Source: Selenomonas sp.
GTDB taxonomy: Bacteria; Bacillota; Negativicutes; Selenomonadales; Selenomonadaceae
Assembly: GCF_022771645.1 (NCBI RefSeq)
Contig: NZ_JALFCU010000118.1
Coordinates: 1-64,000, forward strand
Length of the DNA stretch: 64,000 nt
Reading direction: 5' to 3'
Made by a program: the position numbers and the translations under genes. The notes under the pieces are model-generated. The model was not told the DNA's origin. It was given only the letters and a program-made list of their open reading frames with translations, and searched no databases. Below, one piece after another: positions 1-8,365 of the stretch; position 1 is the first letter of the stretch, and each line of letters starts with the position of its first letter.

Positions 1-6
1 GCAGTT

Positions 7-642
7 TCACGATCTGCCGTCCATATGGTATTCATGGAAAAGGGCGTTCCGGTACGCGACATCACTAGCCGCGCGCTTCGCATCCTCGGCCCGCCCGTCG
101 TTGAACAGGGCGGCCATGAGATCGGCAAAGCAGGCCTCACCCGCGGGAGATTCAAGGCAACGGATCACAACTGTTCGAGTACCTTCGCGCGGAGGTTTGC
201 AGGGACGGAGATCGCGTCGACGGCTTGCTGGGCCGACAGTTTCAGATTTTTCATGAGGTTCCGTGCCGATGTTACCCACGTTTGCGCTTCGCCTTTCGCA
301 ACACCTCTCGCTTCGCCTTTTGCTTCGCCTTTCGCAATACCTCTCGCTTCGCCTTTTGCTTCGCCTCTTGCTTCGCCACGCGCTTCGGCGCGCTCTATGA
401 GTCCAGTACTGAGATTGCACATGTTGTCCAACTCCTTTCGGGACTTCTCCAACGCGTGGCGTTCCTTCGATGCAGTCACGTTCGATGGTGTCGAGGTCAA
501 ATGAATGGAATTCTGGCACGCGCTCTTTGAGGATCATCGCGAGAAATTGCCGCGTCGCAATCGTGCTCTTGGCAGCCTTGTCATAGGTGCGTTCGAAGGT
601 TTTCGCGGCCGGCTTCCGTTTCGTGTTCCGTTTGCGTTCCAT
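7..642 (-). pseudogene. Decayed Rpn-family (PD-(D/E)XK nuclease/transposase-like) gene remnants
   Basis: Three pieces of one protein family lie in different reading frames. Nucleotides about 500-642 encode an N-terminus typical of the Rpn/TIGR01784 family (ATRQFLAMILKERVPEF, then an IEGTP motif). Nucleotides 165-500, in another frame, encode its usual C-terminal end: MCNLSTGL followed by Glu-Ala-Arg-Gly repeats and a stop. Nucleotides 7-165, in the first frame again, resemble an internal segment (ADLMAALFNDGRAEDAKRA). The nuclease core of about 200 residues is missing and the order is scrambled, so I call it a remnant. Rpn proteins are known to promote recombination and are often multicopy. 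The left window edge may hide more of it. Confidence 0.6.
291..362. repeat. Two tandem 36-bp units coding for Gly/Glu/Lys/Arg repeats
   Basis: The unit at 291-326 is repeated at 327-362 with a single base change, inside a longer array of 12-bp-like GAAGCx repeats up to about 395. On the minus strand it encodes the charged EARGEAKG-type tail of the Rpn-like remnant. This is a coding tandem repeat and not a CRISPR: it has no unique spacers. Confidence 0.75.
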
Positions 643-766
643 GGAATTTCCTCGCTTTCTTGCCTCTTATTTTACACAGGAGAAGTTGGATTGACAAGCG
701 GCGTCGTTTGGGATTTTTGCTGTCGGATGATGATGGGGAGGAAAATACGAAGGGCACGGCGAATAA

Positions 767-775
767 TGGTATAAA
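767..775 (+). promoter_or_regulatory. Extended -10 promoter for the heptosyltransferase gene
   Basis: TG-G-TATAAA at 767-775 forms an extended -10 element about 90 bases before the ATG at 864. No convincing -35 is visible. The rest of 643-863 shows no other feature apart from a TTGACA-like hexamer near 692 that has no good -10 partner. Confidence 0.35.
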
Positions 776-863
776 ACGGTTGGCAAGGCAGCGCAACGCC
801 TCGTGGAAACGGACGGCGGAGACGGATCTTGCGTGAAGAAGACAAACCTACTGGAGGCACAGC

Positions 864-2123
864 ATGGAGGCATTCTCTTATCCTGTGCGGCCATTTGCGT
901 GCCGCACGTATCCCGAGGAATTACGGCGGACGATGGATAGCAATGACGAGGTGTTCTTCCGACCGCTTTGCGCGTTCGCCGGGGCGGTCGCGGGCGAGAC
1001 GGGCGTGGAGGGTCTGCGGCTCGATTTCCGCTGCGGGCTGCGCCTCGAGGTGCCGGAGGGCGATTACCATGTGCGGCTGACGGATGGCGAGACGGGCGTC
1101 GTGCTGTTCGAGGACGATGTCTCAGGCGCGCTGCTCGTCTCGGATGAAAAGTATCTCATCCCGTGGCATGTCGAAGTCGCGCGTGGAGGCGAAACGGTCT
1201 TCGTGCACGACTGTGACGTCACGGGGCAATCCGTGTACATCGCGTTGCTGAGCGCGAATCTCGGCGACATGCTCGCGGCGCTGCCGAACATCGAGGAGTT
1301 TGCGGCTGTGCACGACGCGCGTGTGACGTTGCGCGTCGTGGAAACCTATGAGTCCCTCGTGCGACTACTGTATCCGGCGTTGCCACTTGCACAGGCGGTT
1401 CCTGAGGATGCGTATGCGGCGTACTATCTCGGCAATGGCAACGGCGACCCACACCAGTCGCCCGTCGACGGGCGCATCATCCCGCTGGAACTCATCTCGC
1501 GCGTCAGCCTTGGCCTCGAGGGCGCAGCGCCACCACCGTCTGCTGCCATCGGCGCACGGTTGCGCGCCTTGCCACGTCCCATGGAGGAACCATACGTCTG
1601 CATCGCCGTGCAAGGTTCGAGCGTGCTGAAGAGCTGGCTGTGGCCAGGCGGCTGGGACGAGGTGGTCTCTGTGTTGCGCGCGGCGGGCTATCGCGTGCTC
1701 TGCATCGACCGCGAGCGCGAGCAGTCGGGTTGCGGCATCACGGTGCGCATCCCGGAAGGCGCAGAGGATTTCACGGGGGCGCGGCCGCTCGAGGAGCGCG
1801 CACAGTTCCTTGCGCATGCGGCGTTCTTCGTCGGACTCGGCAGCGGCCTCGCGTGGCTTGCGCGCATGGCTGGCTGTCCCGTCGTCATGATCGCGGGCTT
1901 TTCGCTGCCATGGTACGAGTTCCCCGAGGCGGAGCGCGTCTGGAATCCGCGTGTCTGCCACGGTTGCTTCCAGCAGACGCAGCAGGGCAAATCGTTCTTG
2001 ACGGCGCATTGCCCGCGCTACGGCAAGGACTCGCCACATTTTTTGGAGTGCCAGCGCCAGATCGCGCCGCGCCGCGTGCTCGCAGGCATCGAGCGTCTGG
2101 CGGCGCGCATCGGCGGCTTTTGA
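864..2123 (+). CDS. Autotransporter O-heptosyltransferase (TibC/BAHT-like)
   Basis: A 419-residue protein resembling the bacterial autotransporter heptosyltransferase family (TibC, TIGR04414), which adds heptose to Ser residues of autotransporter passenger domains in the cytoplasm. The N-terminal third is a beta-rich region. The C-terminal half is GT-B-like, with LGDMLAALPNIEEF, a GLGSGLAWLARMAGCPVVMI nucleotide-sugar region, and a late cysteine set (C365, C368, C383, C396; CHGC then CP and LEC). Those cysteines match the iron-binding cysteines of TibC. The ATG at 864 follows a TGGAGG site; a second ATG at 933 is less well placed. A terminator follows. No autotransporter substrate lies in the window, so the partner is unknown. 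Confidence 0.8.
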   Translation: MEAFSYPVRPFACRTYPEELRRTMDSNDEVFFRPLCAFAGAVAGETGVEGLRLDFRCGLRLEVPEGDYHVRLTDGETGVVLFEDDVSGALLVSDEKYLIPWHVEVARGGETVFVHDCDVTGQSVYIALLSANLGDMLAALPNIEEFAAVHDARVTLRVVETYESLVRLLYPALPLAQAVPEDAYAAYYLGNGNGDPHQSPVDGRIIPLELISRVSLGLEGAAPPPSAAIGARLRALPRPMEEPYVCIAVQGSSVLKSWLWPGGWDEVVSVLRAAGYRVLCIDREREQSGCGITVRIPEGAEDFTGARPLEERAQFLAHAAFFVGLGSGLAWLARMAGCPVVMIAGFSLPWYEFPEAERVWNPRVCHGCFQQTQQGKSFLTAHCPRYGKDSPHFLECQRQIAPRRVLAGIERLAARIGGF

Positions 2124-2148
2124 AAACAGAAAACATCCGTGCATCGCA

Positions 2149-2189
2149 AACAACCGTTGCCCTCCGAGGAAGGCAACGGTTGTTTTTTT
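2149..2189 (+). terminator. Intrinsic terminator after the heptosyltransferase gene
   Basis: A perfect 13-bp stem (AACAACCGTTGCC with GGCAACGGTTGTT) at 2149-2161/2172-2184 is followed by a T7 run. It lies between convergent genes. The opposite strand has only a short T run, so it probably works mainly for the plus strand. Confidence 0.85.
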
Positions 2190-2196
2190 GTGCGCG

Positions 2197-5115
2197 TCAT
2201 TGCAGATGGTCCGCCATGAACGATTCGAAGTCCTTCTCGTTCATCGGCTTCGCGTAGAGGTAGCCTTGGCCGTACGTGCAGCCGAGCTCTTTGAGCAGGC
2301 GTTCCTGCGCCTCCGTTTCGATGCCTTCGCAGAGGATCTTCATGCCGAGGTCGCTGCCGAGCTTGATGACGTTCTCAAGGATGCGGGCGGAGCGGTCGTC
2401 GTGTTCGGCGGCGAGGAGGATGCTGCGGTCGATCTTCATCGTGCCCATCGGGAGGTTCTGCAGCATGGCGATGGAGCTGTAACCCGTGCAGAAATCGTCC
2501 ATCGATGTCGCGTAGCCGTAGCTCTTGAGCTCGTCGATGATGTGGCGCGAGTTTTCGCGGGCTTCCTTCGTCTTGAAGTCGACGAACGCCGTTTCGGTGA
2601 TCTCGAGGTCGATGAGGCCGTCGGGGAGGCCGTACGCTTCCGAGGTCTCCTTCATCTTTTGCAGGTAGCCGCCCTCGGAGATGTGGAGCGCCGACTGGTT
2701 GACGGAGACGGGGACGACGGGGAGGCCTCGCCGGATGCGGCGCTCGAGGAAGCGTGCGACGTGGCCGAGCATGTAGTAGTCGAGGCGGACGGCGAAGCCG
2801 TTGCGCTCGAAGACGTCGATGAAGCGGCCAGGCGGCAAGAAGCCGAGCTCTTTGCTCTGCCAGCGCACGAGCGCTTCGGCGCCGACGAGTGCGCCGGTCT
2901 GGAGGTCGTATTTCGGCTGGTAAAAGACCTCGAACTCTTGTTCGGCGAGCGCGCGCGGCGCGATGGACTCGATCTTGCTCGCCCACGCGAGCTGGTCGCG
3001 CATGGAGTCGTCGAACAGCACGAACGGCTGGTTCTGCGCGCGCGCCGTCGCGAGCGTCGTCGAGACGGTGTTCATGAGGTCGGGGATGACGAGCGTGCCG
3101 GCCTTCGGGATGCGCAGGGCGCTGACGTGGTAGCGGATGCGCGTCATGACGTCGCCGAACGGCACGACGGACGCGCTGTGCGCGAGCTTCTCGGCCGCCT
3201 GCTGCGGCGTGAGTCCCTGCGGCAGCGCCCAGAGCATGAACAGGCGCGCGCGGTCGCCGGCGACGGCGAAGATGTCAAACCACGGAAGCGCATCGCTCGT
3301 GCGATAGATCTCGCCGACGAACGTCTTCGCGAGGAGCGGGCGCGAGTACGTCGCGCGGTAGTAGTCGAGCTGGCGCACGCAGATGGCGGCGAGGTAGAGC
3401 TTGCCAGCGGCGCGTTCTTTCGCATGGCGCGCGATGGCGAGGGGCAGCTCCTTTTCGAACCAGCGCTCGTTGCGGAGCTTCGTGACCGGATCGAGGTAGG
3501 CGAGGCGCGAGATTTCTGCGACGTGCGAGCGGCGTACGTGGAAGAAGAACAGCACGCCCGCGAGCACGAGCAGGAAGAAGACGAGGAACAAGGCGAACGT
3601 CTCGACGGGGGAGCGGTAGATGAGCGCCGTGACGGGCGCGTGCTCCGTCATGGCGCGCGTCTCGCGGTTGATGTCGCTCTGGATGAGCGTCGGGTCGAGG
3701 TGCGCGATCTCCTTGTTGAGGATGCGCACGAAGATCGGGTCGACGCGGGAGCTTACGGCAATGGACGTGCCCTGCGTGTAGACGACAGCGTTTTCCGCCT
3801 CGAGGAGGAACAGGCCGTTCTTGTAGATGAGCGCCTGCGCGCTGATGCTCTTGATGGCGGCGATGTCAGCGTAGCCGCTCTCGACGGCGCGCAGACAGTC
3901 TTCGTCCGTGTCGTAGTAGCGGATGTTGCGCTCAGGATACGTGCGCTCGATGTACTGGTGCGTGAAGTTGCGGCTGCGCGGCGCCGCGATGATCGGGTCG
4001 TCCGGCACATAGCGGCCGCGCCGGTGGACGAGCACGTAGTTCACCGTGAGGTACGGGTTCGTGATGACCATGTTGTGCTGGTGCGCCCAGTTGTAGTCGT
4101 AGAAAAAATCGCACATGACGTCGGCTTCGCCGCGGTCGAGGCGCGTGAAGAGCTCTTCGTTGTTCGCCGTCTCGACGATGTCGAACTGGATGCCGAGGTC
4201 TTGCTCGATGCGATCGATGATGTCCTGCACGACGCCCTTGTGCACGCCGAATTCGAAGTAGGCGTACGGCGCCTGGCTCGGCGAGGCGAACGCGCGGATG
4301 TGCGGATGCGCCGCGAGCCACGCTTTTTCTTCCGAGGTCAGGAAGAGCGGCGCGCCGCGCTGCTCCTGGCGCAGCGCGAGCATGTACTGGAGGTACGGCG
4401 TGACGGTCAGCATGTCGTTCGCCGCATCGTCGAGGCGCGCCTTCAGAGCCGCTTCGTCCGGGCGGTATAGGATGTAGTGCGTGACCATGCGCAAGTTGCC
4501 GGCAGGTTTCGCACCGCGCTGTGGATGGAGGCCGTCATTCGCAACGCCGTCGAGACGGCCGGCGAGGAGGTCGTCGTCGATGGTGTGGAAATCATCGTAC
4601 GGCAGGAGCGTATAGCCGCCTTCGGGATAAAAGCGGTCGAGCTCGCGCCGGAGGAACGCCGGAGGATAGGCGTTCACATAATATCCGATACGCAGCAGCT
4701 CCGGCGGGGCGCTTCCCACGCCCTTGGCAAGCGAGATCTGGAGCGGCGTGCGGCCGATGCTGTGCTCGCTGCGGAGGAAGCGCGGATCCAGCAGCGAGGA
4801 CGTGCTGCCGACGAGCAGGTCGACCGTGCCGTCCAAGAGGCTCGTCGACGTGCGCACGCCCGTGAGGTCGACATATTCGAAGCGGCAGTCCGCATACGTC
4901 GCGAGATGCTCGAGATATTCGTAGCCCGAGCCGCGGAACGTGCCGGCCTTGTCCTTTGTGAAAAAGCCGGGCACGGCGATGTAGCCGACGCGGTACGTCG
5001 GCACGGTTTCGTCGTCAGCCGCGGCGGTCGGCGCGGCTGAGATCCAGGCGCAGACGGCCGCGAGGAAGCAGCAGAGCGCAGAAAACAGGCGCGGGATACG
5101 CAGGATTCGTTTCAT
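2197..5115 (-). CDS. Membrane c-di-GMP phosphodiesterase with two periplasmic SBP_bac_3 sensor domains
   Basis: A 972-residue protein. After a signal anchor come two periplasmic solute-binding (SBP_bac_3-like) modules (roughly 30-245 and 265-480), a membrane helix near 530-552 (FALFLVFFLLVLAGVLFFF), a degenerate GGDEF-like region without a GGDEF motif, and a C-terminal EAL domain (about 725-970). The EAL signature residues are all present: EALVRW, SVNQSAL, EITETAF, DDFCTGYSS, MKID, CEGIETE and GQGYLYAKPM. It should therefore hydrolyse c-di-GMP in response to a bound ligand. The usual DDFGTGYSS has Cys for Gly. The start at 5115 follows AAGGAGG; a longer frame to 5196 lacks support. It is convergent with the preceding gene. 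The ligand is unknown, perhaps an amino acid. Confidence 0.85.
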   Translation of the reverse strand: MKRILRIPRLFSALCCFLAAVCAWISAAPTAAADDETVPTYRVGYIAVPGFFTKDKAGTFRGSGYEYLEHLATYADCRFEYVDLTGVRTSTSLLDGTVDLLVGSTSSLLDPRFLRSEHSIGRTPLQISLAKGVGSAPPELLRIGYYVNAYPPAFLRRELDRFYPEGGYTLLPYDDFHTIDDDLLAGRLDGVANDGLHPQRGAKPAGNLRMVTHYILYRPDEAALKARLDDAANDMLTVTPYLQYMLALRQEQRGAPLFLTSEEKAWLAAHPHIRAFASPSQAPYAYFEFGVHKGVVQDIIDRIEQDLGIQFDIVETANNEELFTRLDRGEADVMCDFFYDYNWAHQHNMVITNPYLTVNYVLVHRRGRYVPDDPIIAAPRSRNFTHQYIERTYPERNIRYYDTDEDCLRAVESGYADIAAIKSISAQALIYKNGLFLLEAENAVVYTQGTSIAVSSRVDPIFVRILNKEIAHLDPTLIQSDINRETRAMTEHAPVTALIYRSPVETFALFLVFFLLVLAGVLFFFHVRRSHVAEISRLAYLDPVTKLRNERWFEKELPLAIARHAKERAAGKLYLAAICVRQLDYYRATYSRPLLAKTFVGEIYRTSDALPWFDIFAVAGDRARLFMLWALPQGLTPQQAAEKLAHSASVVPFGDVMTRIRYHVSALRIPKAGTLVIPDLMNTVSTTLATARAQNQPFVLFDDSMRDQLAWASKIESIAPRALAEQEFEVFYQPKYDLQTGALVGAEALVRWQSKELGFLPPGRFIDVFERNGFAVRLDYYMLGHVARFLERRIRRGLPVVPVSVNQSALHISEGGYLQKMKETSEAYGLPDGLIDLEITETAFVDFKTKEARENSRHIIDELKSYGYATSMDDFCTGYSSIAMLQNLPMGTMKIDRSILLAAEHDDRSARILENVIKLGSDLGMKILCEGIETEAQERLLKELGCTYGQGYLYAKPMNEKDFESFMADHLQ

Positions 5116-5217
5116 GCGGCAAGCGCCTCCTTCATCAGTTCTTTCAACTAAGTGCTGTATTCGCGCTTTGCGTGAAAAATCCCTGCTTTCGTTCAAGTGC
5201 GCCGGCGAAAAAGTTTG

Positions 5218-5246
5218 TTGACAAGCCCGCGCGAAACACCTACAAT
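5218..5246 (+). promoter_or_regulatory. Sigma-70-type promoter of the suf operon
   Basis: TTGACA (5218-5223), a 17-base spacer and TACAAT (5241-5246), one mismatch from the full consensus, about 90 bases before sufC. No regulatory gene or obvious operator was recognised. The remaining bases of 5116-5337 hold only the 5' leader. Confidence 0.8.
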
Positions 5247-5337
5247 GGAATCGTTAATCCCGAGCATTTTTATAAGGATTCGCCGCGAGCGCATAAAACG
5301 GGCGGCGTGTCCACCACATAAAGGAGAGTTTTATCGC

Positions 5338-6090
5338 ATGGCAGACCATCTTCTCGAAATCCAGGACCTCCACGCAGGGGTCGAGGACAAGGAAATTTTG
5401 AAAGGCCTCTCGCTGACCGTCGGCAAGGGCGAAGTGCACGTCATCCTCGGGCCGAACGGCTCCGGCAAGTCGACGCTCATGAACGTCATCATGGGCCATC
5501 CGAAGTACACGGTCACGAGCGGCACGATGACGTTCGAGGGCAAGGACCTCACGAGCATGAAGACGTTCGAGCGCGCACGCGCGGGCCTGTTCCTCTCGTT
5601 CCAGACGCCGGAGGAAATCCCCGGCATCTCCGTCGAAAACATGATCCGCACGGCGAAGCAGGCCATCACGGGCGAGCGCGTGAAGATCATCCCGTTCCGC
5701 AAGAAGCTCCGCGCCATGATGGAAGAGCTCAAGATCGCGCCGGAGTATGCCGACCGTTACATGAACGTCGGCTTCTCGGGCGGCGAGAAAAAGCGCAACG
5801 AAATCTTGCAGCTCCTCATGCTCGAGCCGAAGCTCGCGCTGCTCGATGAGACGGACTCCGGCCTCGACGTTGACGCCGTGCAGATCGTCTCCGAGGGTGT
5901 CGCGAAGTTCCACAACGCGGACAACAGCTGCCTCATCATCACGCACAACACGCGCATTTTGGAAAAATTGCACGTCGACCGCGTCCACGTCCTCATGAAC
6001 GGGGAGATCGTCGAAGAGGGCGGCGCGGAGCTCATCGACACGATCAATGCGAAGGGCTTCACGCACATCCTCGATGCAGCAGAGAAGTGA
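5338..6090 (+). CDS. sufC: Fe-S cluster assembly ATPase SufC
   Basis: A 250-residue ABC-type ATPase that energises the SufBCD scaffold during Fe-S cluster assembly in the cytosol. Visible motifs are Walker A GPNGSGKST, the signature FSGGEKKRNE, Walker B/D-loop LLDETDSGLD and the H-loop IITHNTR. The ATG at 5338 follows AAGGAGAG; the frame is open upstream to 5197 but that overlaps the promoter. It is first of five tightly packed genes sufC-B-D-S-U, the usual Firmicutes order. Ten bases separate it from sufB. Confidence 0.97.
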   Translation: MADHLLEIQDLHAGVEDKEILKGLSLTVGKGEVHVILGPNGSGKSTLMNVIMGHPKYTVTSGTMTFEGKDLTSMKTFERARAGLFLSFQTPEEIPGISVENMIRTAKQAITGERVKIIPFRKKLRAMMEELKIAPEYADRYMNVGFSGGEKKRNEILQLLMLEPKLALLDETDSGLDVDAVQIVSEGVAKFHNADNSCLIITHNTRILEKLHVDRVHVLMNGEIVEEGGAELIDTINAKGFTHILDAAEK

Positions 6091-6100
6091 GGCGGAGCGC

Positions 6101-7507
6101 ATGGCAAAGAAAAAGACATTTGTCGAAGACATCGAGCGCACGCTCTACGACATCAAGGACGCGGACAACAGCGCGTACAAGTCGGAAAGCGGCCTGACGG
6201 AAGACATCATCCGCGACATCTCGGCGCGCAAGCACGACCCACAGTGGATGCTGGAGTTCCGCCTGAAGTCGCTCGAAACATACAACAAGATCGGCCTGCC
6301 GACCTGGGGGCCGAGCCTCGCGGACCTCGACATGGACAAGATCGTCACGTACGTCCAGCCGGACGCGAAGATGACGGGCAACTGGAAGGACGTGCCGGAG
6401 GATATCAAGGACACGTTTGACCGCCTCGGCATCCCCGAGGCTGAGCAGACGTCGCTCGGCGGCGTCGGCGCGCAGTACGACTCCGAGGTCGTCTACCATT
6501 CCATCCAGGAAGACATGGTCAAGCAAGGCGTCATCTACACGGACATGGAGACGGCCATCCGCGAGCACGAGGACATCGTGAAGGAATACTTCATGAAGCT
6601 CGTGCCGCCGAAAGACCACAAGTTCGCAGCGCTCCACGGCGCGGTCTGGTCCGGCGGCTCGTTCGTCTACGTGCCGGCGGGCGTGCAGGTCAAAATGCCG
6701 CTCCAGAGCTATTTCCGCCTCAATGCGGCCGGCGCCGGCCAGTTCGAGCACACGCTCATCATCGTCGAGCCGGGCGCGAGCCTGCATTTCATCGAAGGCT
6801 GTTCCGCGCCGAAGTACAACGTCACGAATCTCCACGCCGGCTGCGTCGAGCTCTACGTCAAAGAAGGCGCGCGCCTGCGCTATTCCACGATTGAAAACTG
6901 GTCGCGCAACATGATGAACCTCAACACGAAACGCGCCCTCGTCGAAAAAGACGGCATCATCGAGTGGGTGTCGGGCTCGTTCGGCTCGCACGTCTCATGC
7001 CTCTACCCGTGCAGCATCCTGCACGGCGAGCGCGCGCGCTGCGAGTTCACGGGCGTCACGTTCGCGTCGAAAGGGCAGGACCTCGACACGGGCGCGAGCG
7101 TCATCCTGACGGCGCCGGACACGTCGGCGAACATCAACACGCGCACGATCTCAAAAGCGGGCGGCAAGGCGACGTACCGCAGCGCCGTCAAGGTCACGAA
7201 AAACGCGCGGCGCGCGAAGTGTTCCGTGAACTGCGAATCGCTGATGCTCGATAACGAGTCGCGCAGCGACACGCTCCCCGTCATGGACATCGAGGGCGCG
7301 GACGCGGACGTCGGGCATGAGGCGAAGATCGGCCGCATCAGCGACGAGGCCGTCTTTTACCTGACGTGCCGCGGCATCGATGAGGACGAGGCGCGCGCCA
7401 TGATCGTGCGCGGCTTCGTCGAGCCGATTGCGAAGGAGCTGCCGCTCGAGTACGCCGTCGAGATGAACAATCTCGTCAACATCGAGCTCGAAGGCACGAT
7501 GGGCTGA
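6101..7507 (+). CDS. sufB: Fe-S cluster assembly protein SufB
   Basis: A 468-residue SufB scaffold subunit. It carries the long right-handed beta-helix core (GAGQFEHTLIIVEPGASLHF, then SGSFGSHVSCLYPCSIL) and the conserved end VFYLTCRGIDEDEARAMIV, which contains the Cys known to take part in cluster assembly. The start at 6101 follows GAGGCGGAG. It forms the SufBC2D complex with its neighbours and receives sulfur from SufS/SufU. The length is typical for the family. Confidence 0.97.
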   Translation: MAKKKTFVEDIERTLYDIKDADNSAYKSESGLTEDIIRDISARKHDPQWMLEFRLKSLETYNKIGLPTWGPSLADLDMDKIVTYVQPDAKMTGNWKDVPEDIKDTFDRLGIPEAEQTSLGGVGAQYDSEVVYHSIQEDMVKQGVIYTDMETAIREHEDIVKEYFMKLVPPKDHKFAALHGAVWSGGSFVYVPAGVQVKMPLQSYFRLNAAGAGQFEHTLIIVEPGASLHFIEGCSAPKYNVTNLHAGCVELYVKEGARLRYSTIENWSRNMMNLNTKRALVEKDGIIEWVSGSFGSHVSCLYPCSILHGERARCEFTGVTFASKGQDLDTGASVILTAPDTSANINTRTISKAGGKATYRSAVKVTKNARRAKCSVNCESLMLDNESRSDTLPVMDIEGADADVGHEAKIGRISDEAVFYLTCRGIDEDEARAMIVRGFVEPIAKELPLEYAVEMNNLVNIELEGTMG

Positions 7508-7519
7508 GGGGGGGATACC

Positions 7520-8365
7520 ATGGATACGAACGAAATCTACTCCGAAATCCCCATGCGCACATGGCGGTGGCTCGGGGTCAATGAAATCAAAACGCCGGCG
7601 AACATCGGCGATGACATCAAGAAACAGGAAATCACGGTCGAGGCCGGCCAGTCCGACGAGCTCGTGCTCGAGCATCGGAATGGCGGCCAGCACGAGACGG
7701 TCGTGCACGTCGGCGCGGGCGCGAAGCTCCACCTCGTGCTCGCGCAGCTCGTGCCGACGGACGCCCCAAATAGTTCATACACGAGCCGCGTGACGGTCGA
7801 CGTCGCGGACGGCGGCGCGTTCTCGTACACGGGCGCGGAGCTCGGCGGCAGCACGATCGCGAGCGAGCTCACCGTGAACCTCACGGGCAAGGAGTCGACG
7901 GCCGACGTCTGGTCGCTCTATTTCGGCGACGGCGCGCGCCTGCTCGACCTCAACTACATCATCCGCCAAGCGGGCAAGAAGACGGACGCGAATATGCAGG
8001 TGCGCGGTACGCTCATGGGCACGTCCACGAAGAACTTCCGTGGCACACTCGATTTCCTCGAGGGCGCGAAAGGCTCGGTCGGCCGCGAGAACGAAGAAGT
8101 CATGCTGCTCGATGAAGGCGTGCGCAACCGCAGCGTGCCGATCATGCTGTCGCATGAAGACGATGTCGACGGCCATCATGCCGTCGCCGTCGGCCGCATG
8201 GACGAGGCGAAGCTCTTTTACCTCATGAGCCGCGGCCTCGACCTGGAAGAGGCGAAGAGCCTCGTCGTCGAGGCGTCGCTGCGCCCCGTCATCGATCGCA
8301 TCCCGGACGCGAAGCTCCGTGAAGAAATCGACAGCTATCTCAAAGGGAGGCTTGCAAATGGCTGA
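7520..8365 (+). CDS. sufD: Fe-S cluster assembly protein SufD (short form)
   Basis: A 281-residue SufD. It shares the C-terminal SufB/D core (AVGRMDEAKLFYLMSRGL) and keeps the His-rich HEDDVDGHHAVAVG stretch that includes the functional His of SufD. It is shorter than the ~420-residue enterobacterial form, as is common in Negativicutes and Clostridia. The ATG at 7520 is preceded by a GAGGGGGG site, and its stop overlaps the sufS start (ATGGCTGA), implying translational coupling. Confidence 0.93.
   Translation: MDTNEIYSEIPMRTWRWLGVNEIKTPANIGDDIKKQEITVEAGQSDELVLEHRNGGQHETVVHVGAGAKLHLVLAQLVPTDAPNSSYTSRVTVDVADGGAFSYTGAELGGSTIASELTVNLTGKESTADVWSLYFGDGARLLDLNYIIRQAGKKTDANMQVRGTLMGTSTKNFRGTLDFLEGAKGSVGRENEEVMLLDEGVRNRSVPIMLSHEDDVDGHHAVAVGRMDEAKLFYLMSRGLDLEEAKSLVVEASLRPVIDRIPDAKLREEIDSYLKGRLANG

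Noticed and set aside
291..384. CRISPR-like short repeats
   Set aside because: Contiguous tandem repeats with no spacers, coding for the Rpn tail.
2188..4470. 760-codon open frame on the plus strand
   Set aside because: Complement of the EAL receptor gene, with artefactual Val/Glu/Arg composition.
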